64,000 nucleotides of DNA from Blasia pusilla (lineage: Eukaryota > Marchantiophyta > Marchantiopsida > Blasiales). Under the pieces are notes generated by a model that ran no database searches, was not told where the DNA came from, and was given only the letters and a program-made list of their open reading frames with translations. The position numbers and the translations under genes were made by a program. Of the stretch, positions 36,257 to 47,723 are shown in pieces. The stretch's first letter is position 1; each line of letters begins with the position of its first letter. The stretch spans positions 37,386,001 through 37,450,000 of the forward strand of contig CM114273.1 of the NCBI GenBank assembly GCA_050084515.1, in the 5' to 3' direction.

Positions 36257-39200
36257 CTAATAAGTAGAAAGTTTGGCTAAAGTTAAGGCAAGAACTTGCA
36301 CTCCTCTTGATATGTCTCCAATTGAAGCATACTCATCCGGGCGGTGACTGTAGCCTGCAATTCATCACCTCAAGAATCTCATCCAAATGCATAAACATTA
36401 AAAAAAAGAAAAAAGAACTAATGACTATTAATAAATGCATGTGGCAAACACATTGTTCTCTACATATAGAAAGTTATACACCAACTTCAAATCAAGTAGA
36501 CACTATTATATGTAAGAAATCACTACTCATACACTTGCAGCCTCACGAGAGAAGGTGAAGAATTGCTAACAACCTTTGTAGCAAGGGATGAAGATCATTC
36601 CCATAGGTGTTACTCTGCAAGCATCACACATTTAAAGAGGTCAGAATTGTGGCACCTTCCATAATTTGCATACGGTTAATTTCTAATCAGATGATTAGAA
36701 CCCATTGTTAATCCTACAATTAGAACCAATTTTCAGTCCTACTCTACTCTCAACATGACCCAAGACCTCAACTTGACACAAGTTTCTACAATGATATCAT
36801 AATGGAGCAGAAGCCATAAAAGCTCACCTCGGAGCATCGATTGGAAGTCCAGGCAGTTTTCAGAGTGGATAGGGAGGAGACAATGAGATTTTCGAGAGGG
36901 GGACGCTTTTGTGTTTATTTAGAGGGTCAACCTAAGTCCAGGCTGTCTGGATACTAGAAGGGGCATAGCATGAAATGCATGTGTGCGGGCTGTTTTGCAC
37001 TCCGCCATGAATAAGAAGAGACATAAACATGGGGAAAGAAACAAAACTTGTGGAAACAAGAGGATGCAAAAAGTGCAATCAAACTCTAGGCCACAACTGG
37101 CAAGAAAAGGAAGGGCAAGGGATCTGAACATTTAAGGGTGCCAACTGTCAAGGAGGTTTGTTTTATCAATAAAGCTTGGACTCTTTTCCAAATTCCTCAC
37201 ATCCTCAAATCATACTCTCAACACAAAAGAAACATAAGCGTATTGTCTCTCGATCATGGGTCATGCATGCCCTAGGTAAGGGATGCCACTACCGCCACTC
37301 TCCACAATGGTCACTAGAAGGATGACCCCTTGCATGAGATAATCTTGAACCAAATTAGTTGCACCAATTGGTCATCTACCGACTAATGAGAGACTATGAT
37401 CAATAGATTGTGCATGTCATATCCTTGTGATCATAGACCACATGCCCAACTTGGATGGTGCTAGAGACTAGAATGGGTGGAGAGAGAGAAGAGTCAGAGA
37501 AGCTCAAATCACTCATAGTATACAAATACTCCAAATTGGAATGGTGATGAAATTTTGATGAGATGAATTGAATTAGATAGAAAAAAATGGACGAAAAGGA
37601 AAAGCTTAGAAACTTGAAGATTACCTGGCCATGAACAAGGAGTCATGGTAAGCGCGACTGATCATGCGCTTGTATTTGAATCCCAACTCCTCAGTTGAAT
37701 TCATTACAGCCTCAACAATGATATCACCACTTTGTGCTGGGGGATCTTGGTTCACAATTTCAAACACCTTCATATGCACTTTTCGATTCCTAGTTATTTC
37801 CATTACAGATTCATAAATCTGCTCGACCACTTTGTCTCGTCGTGTTCCATTGATATCACGAATATCTAAAACAAGGAAACCAACCAGAAACAATGCTCAA
37901 CGTGAATGGAGTGTTATTCAGGGTTCCATAACTTGTATCAATGTGAATTTCATATCGAAACAAGAAGTCATATCTAAAATTTGATATTTTAAACTTTTCT
38001 GAGCTATGTTTGTTGTTATTTTATCCATAATAAAAAATGTAATATATCATATTATTATCTCTAAGGCAACTTCTTCAAACAAATCCATGCAAAAACTTGT
38101 ACTATTTGTATCAGATTAACATTCCCCGCCTTTCGTGAAGTGGTGTGAAGGACTCACCTATTTCCAAATGTGCTTCGCGCGGTATACTGTTCACAGCTCC
38201 AGGGTGCAACTCTACCACACCTGCATAACATAACATAAGAAGGGTGAACTCATAAATGTCAACATGAGTTCAAGGATCCACCTACATTAATATGAGAATT
38301 TGCGAATGCACAATGTAGTAGTTTTACCTGTAGTACCCACGGTATCAATTGACCCTGAAGCCAAAACATGTTGCTCGACCGCTAAAGTAAGCTCAGCAGC
38401 CGCCAGTCCTACGTCATTCCTGGAACTCCGCAACCAGCACATCATTTGATGACACTGAGCATCCGGATTTTCTAGTGCTGAGTGAAACATCTAGGATTCG
38501 GGACATGAATCAAATAAGGGAGTTCTCATGCATGTGATGATTTGAAGTGGTTAGAAGTCTAACTGGGCAATTTTCTTAGACCATTCAATTCTCTCGAGTG
38601 ATTCAATGGTGGATCACTAGACGCCCATGCCCACTGCTGAGACGATGGTAAGAATGATTTGACCTGAAAGGCATTAAGACAGCTCCTGCATGACCTCCAT
38701 CCCCCACCAGGTCAACCTTTAAACTTGCTGGTGCTGCAATGGCTGTGACAATTCCTATCTGAATATCTGCCAATGAGTAGAATGCAAGAAAGTGAGTTTA
38801 CAAAGCAGATTTCTTTCTTCCGATTTGTGAGCTTTCTGCTTCTTATATTGTCACCTATTGATTCACTGTTCCTGACCTGCCACAGCGACCATGAGCATCT
38901 TAGGGAACTACCTTGAAATGACAACAAGCATTTGAGAGTCATTTCCAAACAGTTGAGGTAATTTCCGGCCAGGACAATCTATAATCTCAACATGCCATTA
39001 TGCCAAACTCACCTTCTGTTTCAAGAGTTGGGCCTTGCTCAATATGCAACTCAACAAACCCATGGTATGTCTCCTTTGCGACAGCAATGCTATCCAAGTC
39101 TTCCAGCTGCTGAAGGTATCCAGCGCTTCTAGCTGCTTCAGTGAAAGTGATGTTGTCTCCATCAACAGCCTTCTTTAAGATCTCAATGATGTTTGGACTT

Positions 39201-41636
39201 CCTGTCATTGCTCGACTGCATAACATCAAAAGAATGAACAAGAAATTTGGTCAGTGCTGAGGCACTGACTGAAAGTACGATGTTTGTGTTTAAGCAATTA
39301 TGAGAGATGATGCGCATTTGAGCTACACATCTCCAGAAAAGTCATCAAAAAGAATGCGGATGTAATGGAAAGATTTGCAGGACTGGATGTTTGTTCTTCT
39401 TCCAATCTGCGGAGGGCACTCCCTTGCACAAGTCCAGTAAGAATGCGCCGCATAAGGAAAGATCACCAAGAGAGATACGGATCTGGAGTGAGTGATGTCT
39501 CGTTGCCCTCTTCTATTATATGGCATGTACACTTTGTATATTTAGACATCGGTGATGCCATTCCTATCTTTTAAGCTTGAGTATAAAGTCTTTGTACCCA
39601 GGGAACTCCTCACTACTCGTAACACTCTGGTGTCAGCTCTCTGAAAGAAGCCATGCATTTAGAAGATGCTCTGACATCAAAATTGAAGTAGAAACTTAGC
39701 TACCTGCCAAGGCAGCCGAATCCAAAGCGAGTAGGCTCCTCTGAAGTGAACATGATGACCTCCAATGATCTTTTGGGAACAAATCCAGCTCTGCACAATT
39801 TTGAGTACAGTGATGTTGACAAAAAGATTTTGAGACTCTGGGTCCGGCGACTGGACTGTACCCAAGTGTATCAACTCACTCTCGGCATGGAAGAGTCTTT
39901 GTGTAATATCTTCAACATCCTATCATAATATGATTTAGTGCCTTACATTTGCCTCGAGTTCAAGTACCTCAGGACAATTTGTGGCCAGATCCTCACTTGC
40001 AGTGCGAAGGTAGATATAGGACCTAAACTGAGAAACCTTAAGAAATTCCTTTGACAGATATACAAGAACAAGGACTAAAACTTCTGGCAGCAGCAAAATG
40101 GAAACAAATAGTTATCTCAACTGTGGCTTGAAGAAACTGCATGTGGAGAACAATTCCAGAAAGAGGCAGACTCCATCCCAGCAAGGAGGCAGATATCTCT
40201 ACATGCAACAACACTGAGTTGTTTGGGAGATAGACAAGAAGCCGATACCAAAAAGTTGTGAGATGACAACCTACTTTTTCAGAGTTCGAATTGCTTCAAT
40301 AGCACCCAGCACACCAACAACCCCATCAAATTTGCCAGCATGTGGTATGGCGTCTATATGTGAACCGGTTCCAACAACACTTGTCCCCTCACTGCCTTCC
40401 CTGCAATTCAAGAGAGCAGAGTGTCCGAGACTGCAACATCAGAATCTAGTTGGTTACACAGAAGCAGGTTGTCTAACCACGAAAGGATTAATCCTCGTAC
40501 ACTTCAAATCAGGACCATGTGGATAAATTGCAGAGACACTGGTTCCTGGCAGGTTTTGCACTCTTACTGCACTGTTCATGGATCTTCACACACACTCTCT
40601 GGCGTACTTGAAACTGCCATCGCTTGTGTCAATCAAACCTTTCCACTCATGTATATAGCTCGATATGAGCAGCAAGAAAGGAGTTCTTCCCGGAAGTATA
40701 ACCAGATGGGCTCCTATGCATAACAAGGCACTCGTCCATGGAAAGAATGGGAAATTGAGATCATTAAGGAGCCTCACCACCGACCAAACACATTGCCAAT
40801 TGCATCTTCTCTCACCGTGAGCCCTGCTAATCTCATAGCGTCTCGTACATATCTGCAAATTCAAGGGCGTTACTCGCTCTTCTTTGTCATCACAAGTTCG
40901 TACACTAGGCCAATCAATGCGACCAGAAGCCAGACCACTCCAATAATCTGATTTATGCTCCTATCCTCTCCTGTCCTCTCCTGAACAAGCTGAGCATTTC
41001 CTACCAATAACTATTGTTGCTACAGTGAGAATGATAACTGAAGAGCGACCATTTACCCAATCTTCGTGTGAAGGCCCAAAGCGCTTAAACGATGGGCAAT
41101 TGCCAATGAAGCTCATGACTAAGCTTACACCTCGAGCGTGAGCAGAAATTAGCATGTACCTGCGCCCTGCAACGTCATTTCCTGTGTAAAGAACACGAGT
41201 TACCGATGGCGCCGGTGTATCTGAGAAGGTAGCCAGCTCGTCTATCTGCATGCCATGAAAAGCGCATCAATTAGCTCGTTTCTTCTCACCTTCATCGGCG
41301 TCATCTTCGAGTTCTCTGACGGAGTTCTTCTGCTGTGAAGTCGCGTGACTTTTAAATTGGACTGTCGTCCATTCAGTTGACTGATATCACGCGCCCGAAA
41401 CTGTTATTGAAATGAAGACATCCGTACCTCACGGTTTACATGCATTTTACTCCTACCTGCTTGCGTAGACTCTCTTCGTCTACCACGAGTGAGTGCGCGG
41501 CGATCCCACAAGACGCATCTGACCTGAGCTCCAGGTGGGAGGATGGATACGCTTCATACTCGTAAGCGATGGCCGCATGCACCGCCAGAAAGTAAACAAA
41601 AGCAGAAATCCACAGAATCCACACAGCGGAATTCAT
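36257..41636 (-). CDS. UAH: ureidoglycolate amidohydrolase, M20 family, 12 exons
   Basis: Exons (minus): 41636-41457, 41245-41160, 40852-40778, 40400-40275, 39790-39704, 39215-39013, 38766-38664, 38419-38328, 38220-38158, 37865-37625, 36614-36574, 36354-36257. All are GT-AG, the frame is continuous, and the product is 464 aa. The enzyme hydrolyses S-ureidoglycolate to glyoxylate, CO2 and ammonia, the last step of allantoin breakdown, with Mn in the plant ER. Residues 1-26 form a signal peptide (WILWISAFVYFLAVHAAIA). Family motifs: IDELATFSDTPAPSVTRVLY, TGSHIDAIPHAGKFDGVVGV (metal His and Asp), IMFTSEEPTRFG (metal/catalytic Glu pair), LHIEQGPTLE, GGHAGAVLMPFR, GSIDTVGTTG, ISRAYHDSLFMAR (metal His) and FIPCYKGYSHRPDEYAS at the C-terminus. 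The last two fit ureidoglycolate amidohydrolase better than allantoate amidohydrolase. The ATG at 41636 was chosen because it opens the signal peptide. Confidence 0.93.
37410..37530. repeat. diverged copy of the 176-bp repeat seen in the aminoacylase intron
   Basis: CCTTGTGATCATAGACCACATGCCCAACTTGG... and the following GGTGCTAGAGACTAGAATGGGTGGAGAGAGAGAAG align with CCTTGTGACCATAGACCCCGCGCCCTGG... and GGTGCTTGAGGCTGAGATGGGTGTAGAGAGAGG at about 7540-7620. Both copies lie in introns of M20 genes on the same strand: aminoacylase intron 1 and, here, the intron between exons 10 and 11 of the amidohydrolase. Confidence 0.7.
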
Positions 41637-42338
41637 TTTTTGGATTTTGTTGAGATGCGCACAATCCATGCCGTCAGCAGACTGTGTGTACAATCCCCCA
41701 AACAAAATTGCAACGCTGCGCACGATCTTGCGGATAACTAACTATAACTCCCTCACCCTCCTCCTCTCCAACTTCTGCAGCAGTTCCCAGAGAATAATTG
41801 TCTGTGCATACTCTTATTTAAACCCTAGGGGGGGGGGGCGGTGAGGAGAGTCTCTGCCATCACTCACTACTAAATGCCAAGACGAGATTAGATGCGTCTG
41901 ACTCTTGTCGTCACGACGCGGATCCACACGTACTGGCAACGGCAACGGACCATCTGCTATCCGAATAAGTCTGAGATTGAGATCGTCAAGCGACGAGGGA
42001 GAGAGCAAATCCGAGTCTGGACTGATCCTAGTGTGGTATGGTGACGCACAGGGTACGAGAAAGCTCTCGACTCATTGTGATTTATGACCTGCTCATATGG
42101 AGGGCCTTGTCAGCGAGTTCATGGAGCAGATCGGGCGTCGGGCTTTGTATCTTTTGAACCCCGACTACTACCGCCGGACGGAACTGTGGTTGATGATTGA
42201 ATGAATGCAGGGGATGAGGGTATCGTGTAGCCGAGATTTACCTGCTGAATCCAGCGGTAGGAGGGTGGGAGATTCTTGTGGGGCTTAAGAAGTGTTGAAA
42301 GGGTTCAAGGGAAGAAAGAAGGAGCTGAATCGGTGGTA
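41637..42338. promoter_or_regulatory. shared divergent promoter region
   Basis: About 700 bp separate the start codons of the ureidoglycolate amidohydrolase (minus) and the taspase-like gene (plus). The region holds a G-run at 41827-41836, an ACTCTTATTTAAACCC stretch (41810-41825) that could serve as a TATA-like element, and CG-rich segments around 41890-42000. A bidirectional promoter is inferred from geometry only. Confidence 0.5.
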
Positions 42339-45300
42339 ATGGAAAATTTTGGGTCTGCTTCTGCACCGTCCATACGAAGTGAGGGAGAGGCGATTCAAAG
42401 CGCACATCCACCGGATTGTAGTGGAGGCGGACAATCTAACGAAGGTTTTGAGAATGAAAGGGGGTTGAAATCTGGAAAGCGTGAGGAAAAAGCTGGCCTA
42501 TTCTTCGTTGCTGTGCATGTGGGAGCTGGTTATCATGCACCCTCCAATTCAAAGGCGTACTGCAGAGCTATGCGCCGTGCTTGCATGGCTGCTGCCGCAG
42601 TGCTTTCACAGGCAAGTATTTGCCCACTTAATAGACTCATGGAACGTGTGTTCCACAGGTTTGGCTACATTGCTGAAGGAAATCACACTCCTTAACTGTC
42701 AATCAAACTAACTCCATTTCACAGGGTTCAGGCCAGAGCATGGATGCTGTCGTCTCCGCTATAAAAGTACTCGAGGTACGAAATCACTTTTCTTCATGAT
42801 TTTGCAAAAGTAGAAAATCCAGACGGAGCATTGTGAGCAAATTAGATTTGCTTACGACTTGCTCTGCACTTCCTTGGCCCATGCGTCCGAAGGAACTAGT
42901 GTGGATTAAGAGCCTGGAGTTTTAGACACAAAAGTGAAGCTTGTAATGTGTGTTCCAAGGTCAGCGTAGGAACAAAAGAGGGCTCCAATTTAGTACTTGT
43001 TTCTGATGGATCGACGGCCTTTCAGGATGATGTTATCACAAATGCAGGAGAGGGATCAAACCTCACAGAAGATGGAAGCGTGGAGTGCGATGCAAGCATA
43101 ATGGATGGGCTTACAGGCGCCTTCGGAGCTGTTGGGGCAGCACCTGGTAGGTCAAAAAGTAACGTGAAAGCCAGAATTTGGGATTCATTATTTGAAGGCC
43201 GCGTTCTTCACTTGTAGATAGGACCAATCTCTGTGCTGCAAGTCAATGGCTGAAAGCTGAGCAATTCCATAGTTGACCGGATGCACTTTGACATGGCCGC
43301 TTCTGATCTCAACAATTCAGGCAGAGATTGATCGTCACTGGATTACCATCAAATCTAGTTAAGTTGCACTCAAAGTTGTCAATCTAGCTCTCTCTTACTG
43401 CACACATTGGACAGCTTGGGACTGAACCTATCTCCTCCACATTTATTGCACAGATCAAGACACTTCCTTAGACTTCTTTCAAGAACTTTGACGTGTGGGT
43501 TTACACTTAATGTTCATGCTATCATTTACTAATGATCTGGTTTTTAAAACTGCGAACATATTCTATGACCAGACGGAAACTAACAGTATCAGTGAAAACT
43601 GGGAGCTCCTTTTCTGACAAACTGATCATGGCCTCATCTCCAGGGATAAAAAACGCTGTTGAGGCAGCAGCTTTGCTAGCGAAGGGAAGTTTGAATGGAC
43701 CGCTACCGCGTTGGGTCGAATTCCTCCAATGTGTGTATGATTAAGCCTTATGGAGCTCCCTGAAAGTCATGGAGGTTTCCAGTTGTTCTTTTCGTTTGCC
43801 TCCTTACCAGTGTCAAACTGTTGTTGAGAGCCCTGTTAAAGGAAATGGTTGTAGTATTTATGTCTCTTCAGCATGATGGCTGGACAGCACTCAATCTCAA
43901 TCTCACAGTAGCCCTGAACGAAATGTGAAAGTCCCATACACTGGCAAAAGACTGATTGCCAGTTTGTGGAGAAGTTTAACTCATTCAGAGATCCCTAATG
44001 TGGTTGCGAGTCCATATCTTAATTTACTTCTGTATTAGATTTGATTGATCTCAGTTCATGTCGGTTGGGATCTGAAAGGGCCATGAGATTTGAAAAATTA
44101 TAGTGCTTGCAGTACTTAGGTAAACCAGATCATGCCAGAACATGTAGATGAAATTTTTAAATGGGTTTAGTCATCATGTCTTATAGTAGACCTGGCCACT
44201 AGATGAGAATCGAAGATGATGTGATAATTGCAGATTCTTAGTAGGAGATGGAGCACGAGATTGGGCCCTGAGGCATGGACTGTCAGCTGCCAGAAGTCCC
44301 TTGGAAGCTAAAACGGTATGACTATACCCGTTGGCCATCAGACAGATGCACTCATAGAGAAAGATTTATCAGTAACGGCGAAGCCAAACACTTCAGAATT
44401 ATTGGTGTAGCACACTTGGAGCTGACAGAAGTTACAGTACATATTAAATTGAGTACGTTAATAGGTGTCAGTTCAGGAGTGTGTCAGAAGTACAGCGATA
44501 CAAAGATTGACAAATCCCTTTTCGTGTGCTCTGCAGTGGCTTGTGACCAAGAGGGCTCATGAGCAATGGTGTAGATACAGCAAACTACTGAAATCAACAA
44601 CAGCAAGAGGAGGATCTCAGATGAAAGGACCAAGTGCTCTGAAATCAACAAGAAGCTCAAACATGGCAGGTAGAAGGCAATTCATCTACCTCAACCGTCT
44701 AGTTACGTATGCAGGCATGTAATCTACGAGGAACCAGACTTTGTCAATCCGAAGTGCTGGAGATTGCCTCCTAGTGATCTTACAATTGACTGTAGCAAAC
44801 TCTAGGGTATCTGTCAGGTACAATTCCGTTCAGCACATATTTTATAGAGTGTTCTCTTGTCTGGTTGGTTAGTTGTGGCACCTAGTTTACTTTAAACTAG
44901 CAACACTGCAGGAAATCGTTGCAGAGAACGTTGATGTTTATAAAGGTGTTGATCAGCCCTATAGCCATGATTTCCTCAAAGAGGATTCAGTGCTAGACAC
45001 TGTTGGGGCAGTCTGCGTTGACAGTACAGGGAACATCGCCTCTGGAGCTTCAAGTGGTGGCATCGCCATGAAGGTAAGCAGAGATCTAGCTGAATGTATG
45101 TATGTGTTTCTCTGATTTATTTGCTTATGTCACACGATGCTTTGGATACACGCTTGAACCTGTGATGTAGGAGATTTCCTTCTTGTGTGATCCTTTCCGT
45201 TTAATGCTTTCCAATCCATCACTGCTGGTGGAGGGGCATTCGTTGCCTTCTCCTTTTTTGGACTGACTGATGATTCCTTGCGCACACTTCTGCTGGAATT

Positions 45301-47723
45301 TCTCGTCAAACAAGAATTCCTCTTTATCAAGAGGAATTCCCAACTATAACACCCTCTTATCACCCTCTTGTCACTCTTGGTATATATATACCTCCAAAGT
45401 TATCAAGAACAGAAACCTGAAAGTTAACACAAGAAAACATTATATTAGGTCTGCTCTTAAAGACCATAGATCTGGTGCGCTGCAGGACATCTGGACTTTT
45501 AATGTGGCCCTCTTAAGCTGGCGAGCATCTCTGCTGATACCCACTTAGCGATTTTGGGGTATACTTTTGCTCTATCTGCTGCTCATTTTTTTGCATATGG
45601 CCCTTGCGCCTGTTCGTCCTCTACTTGAGGACAAGTTTACCACAGATTGGTTAGCTATTGCCTGGAATGGCAAAAGACATGGAATGGTTGCCTTGTCCCA
45701 GAGACTTCTTCACTCCTGCTAGGATTCAAATCCCTTACCTTTACACCATACTTGAATGGATTAGATTACCAGTAAACTACTGCACTGCCGATGCAAGCTT
45801 CTTGGGGATTCTTTTTGTTCAAGAACAGAATAGCTGTATCTGCATCAATTCCAGGACATGGAAATCACTCTCCGTAGGAAAATTCCGCGTGACTAGGTGT
45901 TGGACTGGAGTTTCATCTCTATCTCTACACAGTGTGCAGGATTTTGACGGGATTTGAGCTTACTCTTTTAGTGGTTGACAGGAATAGCCCTTGTGCTGAA
46001 CTCGTTGGATTCCCAAAAAAAGAATCCCCTGAAGCTAGGAGTGAGATGTGCTTTTTTTGTGGCATCCTTATTGCTGTGTAACTATGCTGTTGAAATATTC
46101 GGAATTGTGACTTACATTGTCCATTGCACTGGGTTTTGTCCATTGTATTCTTGTCTTTGAATCTCCTCGTTTGATCCCTAAGTTGTGTGTTTGACTTTAG
46201 ATCCCTATCATAATTCCTACGTTTAATTCATGATTCTGAATGGGTTAGGTGAAGGGCCGTGTTGGGTTGGCTGCACTCTATGGATGTGGATGTTGGGCGA
46301 GTTCAACATCATCTCAGGAAGGACCTTCAGTCGGGTGCAGCGTAACAGGGGCAGGAGAGCAGATCATTCGAGGCTTAGCAGCACGAGAGTGCTGTGGTTC
46401 TGCCCAAAAGTAGGAATCCATTCTCCCCTTAATTCATTCACTCATGGTTAGAATGCTGTTTGCGGTTTTAAGTCTTTGGCACTTCTTAAAGGCCCATGTC
46501 TGAGTCCTGGATTTAGATAGTGCTCAGCACTGGGACACATGAAATTCAGCAGTATGCTTAGCATGGCTTTGTGAAGCGAATTCGAAATGATTGATGTTAT
46601 CAGGCCTAAGGTTCTTTTACTAATTTCAGTAGAAACGCTCTCGGTAATCAGTTTGGAGAACAATTAGCAATGACACTACTGGCTTGATTGACCAATGCTG
46701 TATCTGGAACCAAACAGCTCTTGTTGGAACATATGGTGTCATTATTAATGTACTCCATTTGGTAAAGCTGAAACCATGTGCTTCTTTCAGATCTGAAACT
46801 GGTCCAGGTCCAGCCTGTGAAGAGTTTCTTTCCAGACTGATGGATGAACAAGGAAGCTTTGGTGGCAGCAACGATGGTGGGGTGTTGCTTTTGCACGTTG
46901 AATCAACTCGAGTAAGTGTTTACTTATACTTTTGTATAAGTAGCAAGCATTCTGAGACATTATGAACTCACTGGGAAATGGGCTAGAAATATTACAATAT
47001 GTATTCAACCCGCAGTTGAAGATAGTGAGCTTTGGTTTTGAACTATCTTAGCTGCAAGCCATGGACATACCTTTATCAGTGTGGAGTCCTTCAATATTTT
47101 CTCGCTCCCTTTCTTGTCTTTCTTGACTACGAAGTTTGCAATACAGTGTGGAACAAGCCTTCAGAGACTCTCTGCAGTGGAGCTTGTTGCAGCCTTCACA
47201 TCACAGTCATTTGGAGTTGGTTACTATGGTAGTCGAATGAAAGCGCCAAAGGTAAAACCTGCCACAACTCTTCTCAAACATTGTAACACTTTCTTTCTGC
47301 TGCCATTCGGTCTTAGTTCTTAGCAGGTTAACATCTTGGATCCTCCGTTCTGCTTGCATTTCTCTAGACACGGAATGCATATCATCTCTATCTTCTAGAC
47401 TACCTCCAGGAGTGTCTAAAAGTTCTGCTGCTCACTATCACTCTACCCCCATCAGATGATCACAATGCAGGGATTGGGTGGGAGCGAACTCTCTCTTGCA
47501 TTCATTCACCACTCTATCTAACGTGGTGCATTGGGGATTAACTGATGGGAAATTGTGGAGTTGTTATACTTGTCTTCCGTGTTCCCTGACCAGGACTGAA
47601 TGTGGGATGCTTTGTATGCAGACCACAATTTTTAGAAAACCACAATCAGACAAGGTAGGAGTATTTGCAACACATTTCATGCTGCCTCACCAAAATGGTG
47701 ATATTAGAGACCACAAAGAGTGA
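42339..47723 (+). CDS. taspase-1 / threonine aspartase-like Ntn hydrolase, 11 exons, apparent frameshift in exon 4
   Basis: Exons: 42339-42611, 42725-42775, 43026-43146, 43644-43730, 44234-44315, 44537-44669, 44925-45073, 46249-46409, 46791-46911, 47147-47251, 47622-47723. The family (asparaginase type 2 fold) self-cleaves before a Thr that becomes the nucleophile; animal taspase-1 cuts after Asp in proteins such as MLL. Seen here: [67 protein letters not shown] (cleavage and nucleophile Thr), [55 protein letters not shown]. All key blocks are present and the length (about 460 aa) is normal. Intron 1 has a GC donor (CAG|GCAAGT). Exon 4 is one base out of step: it enters as [15 protein letters not shown] but must leave in the GRIPP frame, so a 1-nt lesion lies near 43711. 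Exon 7 could instead start at 44908 if exon 6 ends differently. Confidence 0.85.

Noticed and set aside
36257-41636. Allantoate amidohydrolase instead of ureidoglycolate amidohydrolase
   Set aside because: The two are related M20 enzymes, but IDELATFSDTPAPSVTRVLY, GSIDTVGTTG and the FIPCYKGYSHRPDE ending fit the ureidoglycolate enzyme.
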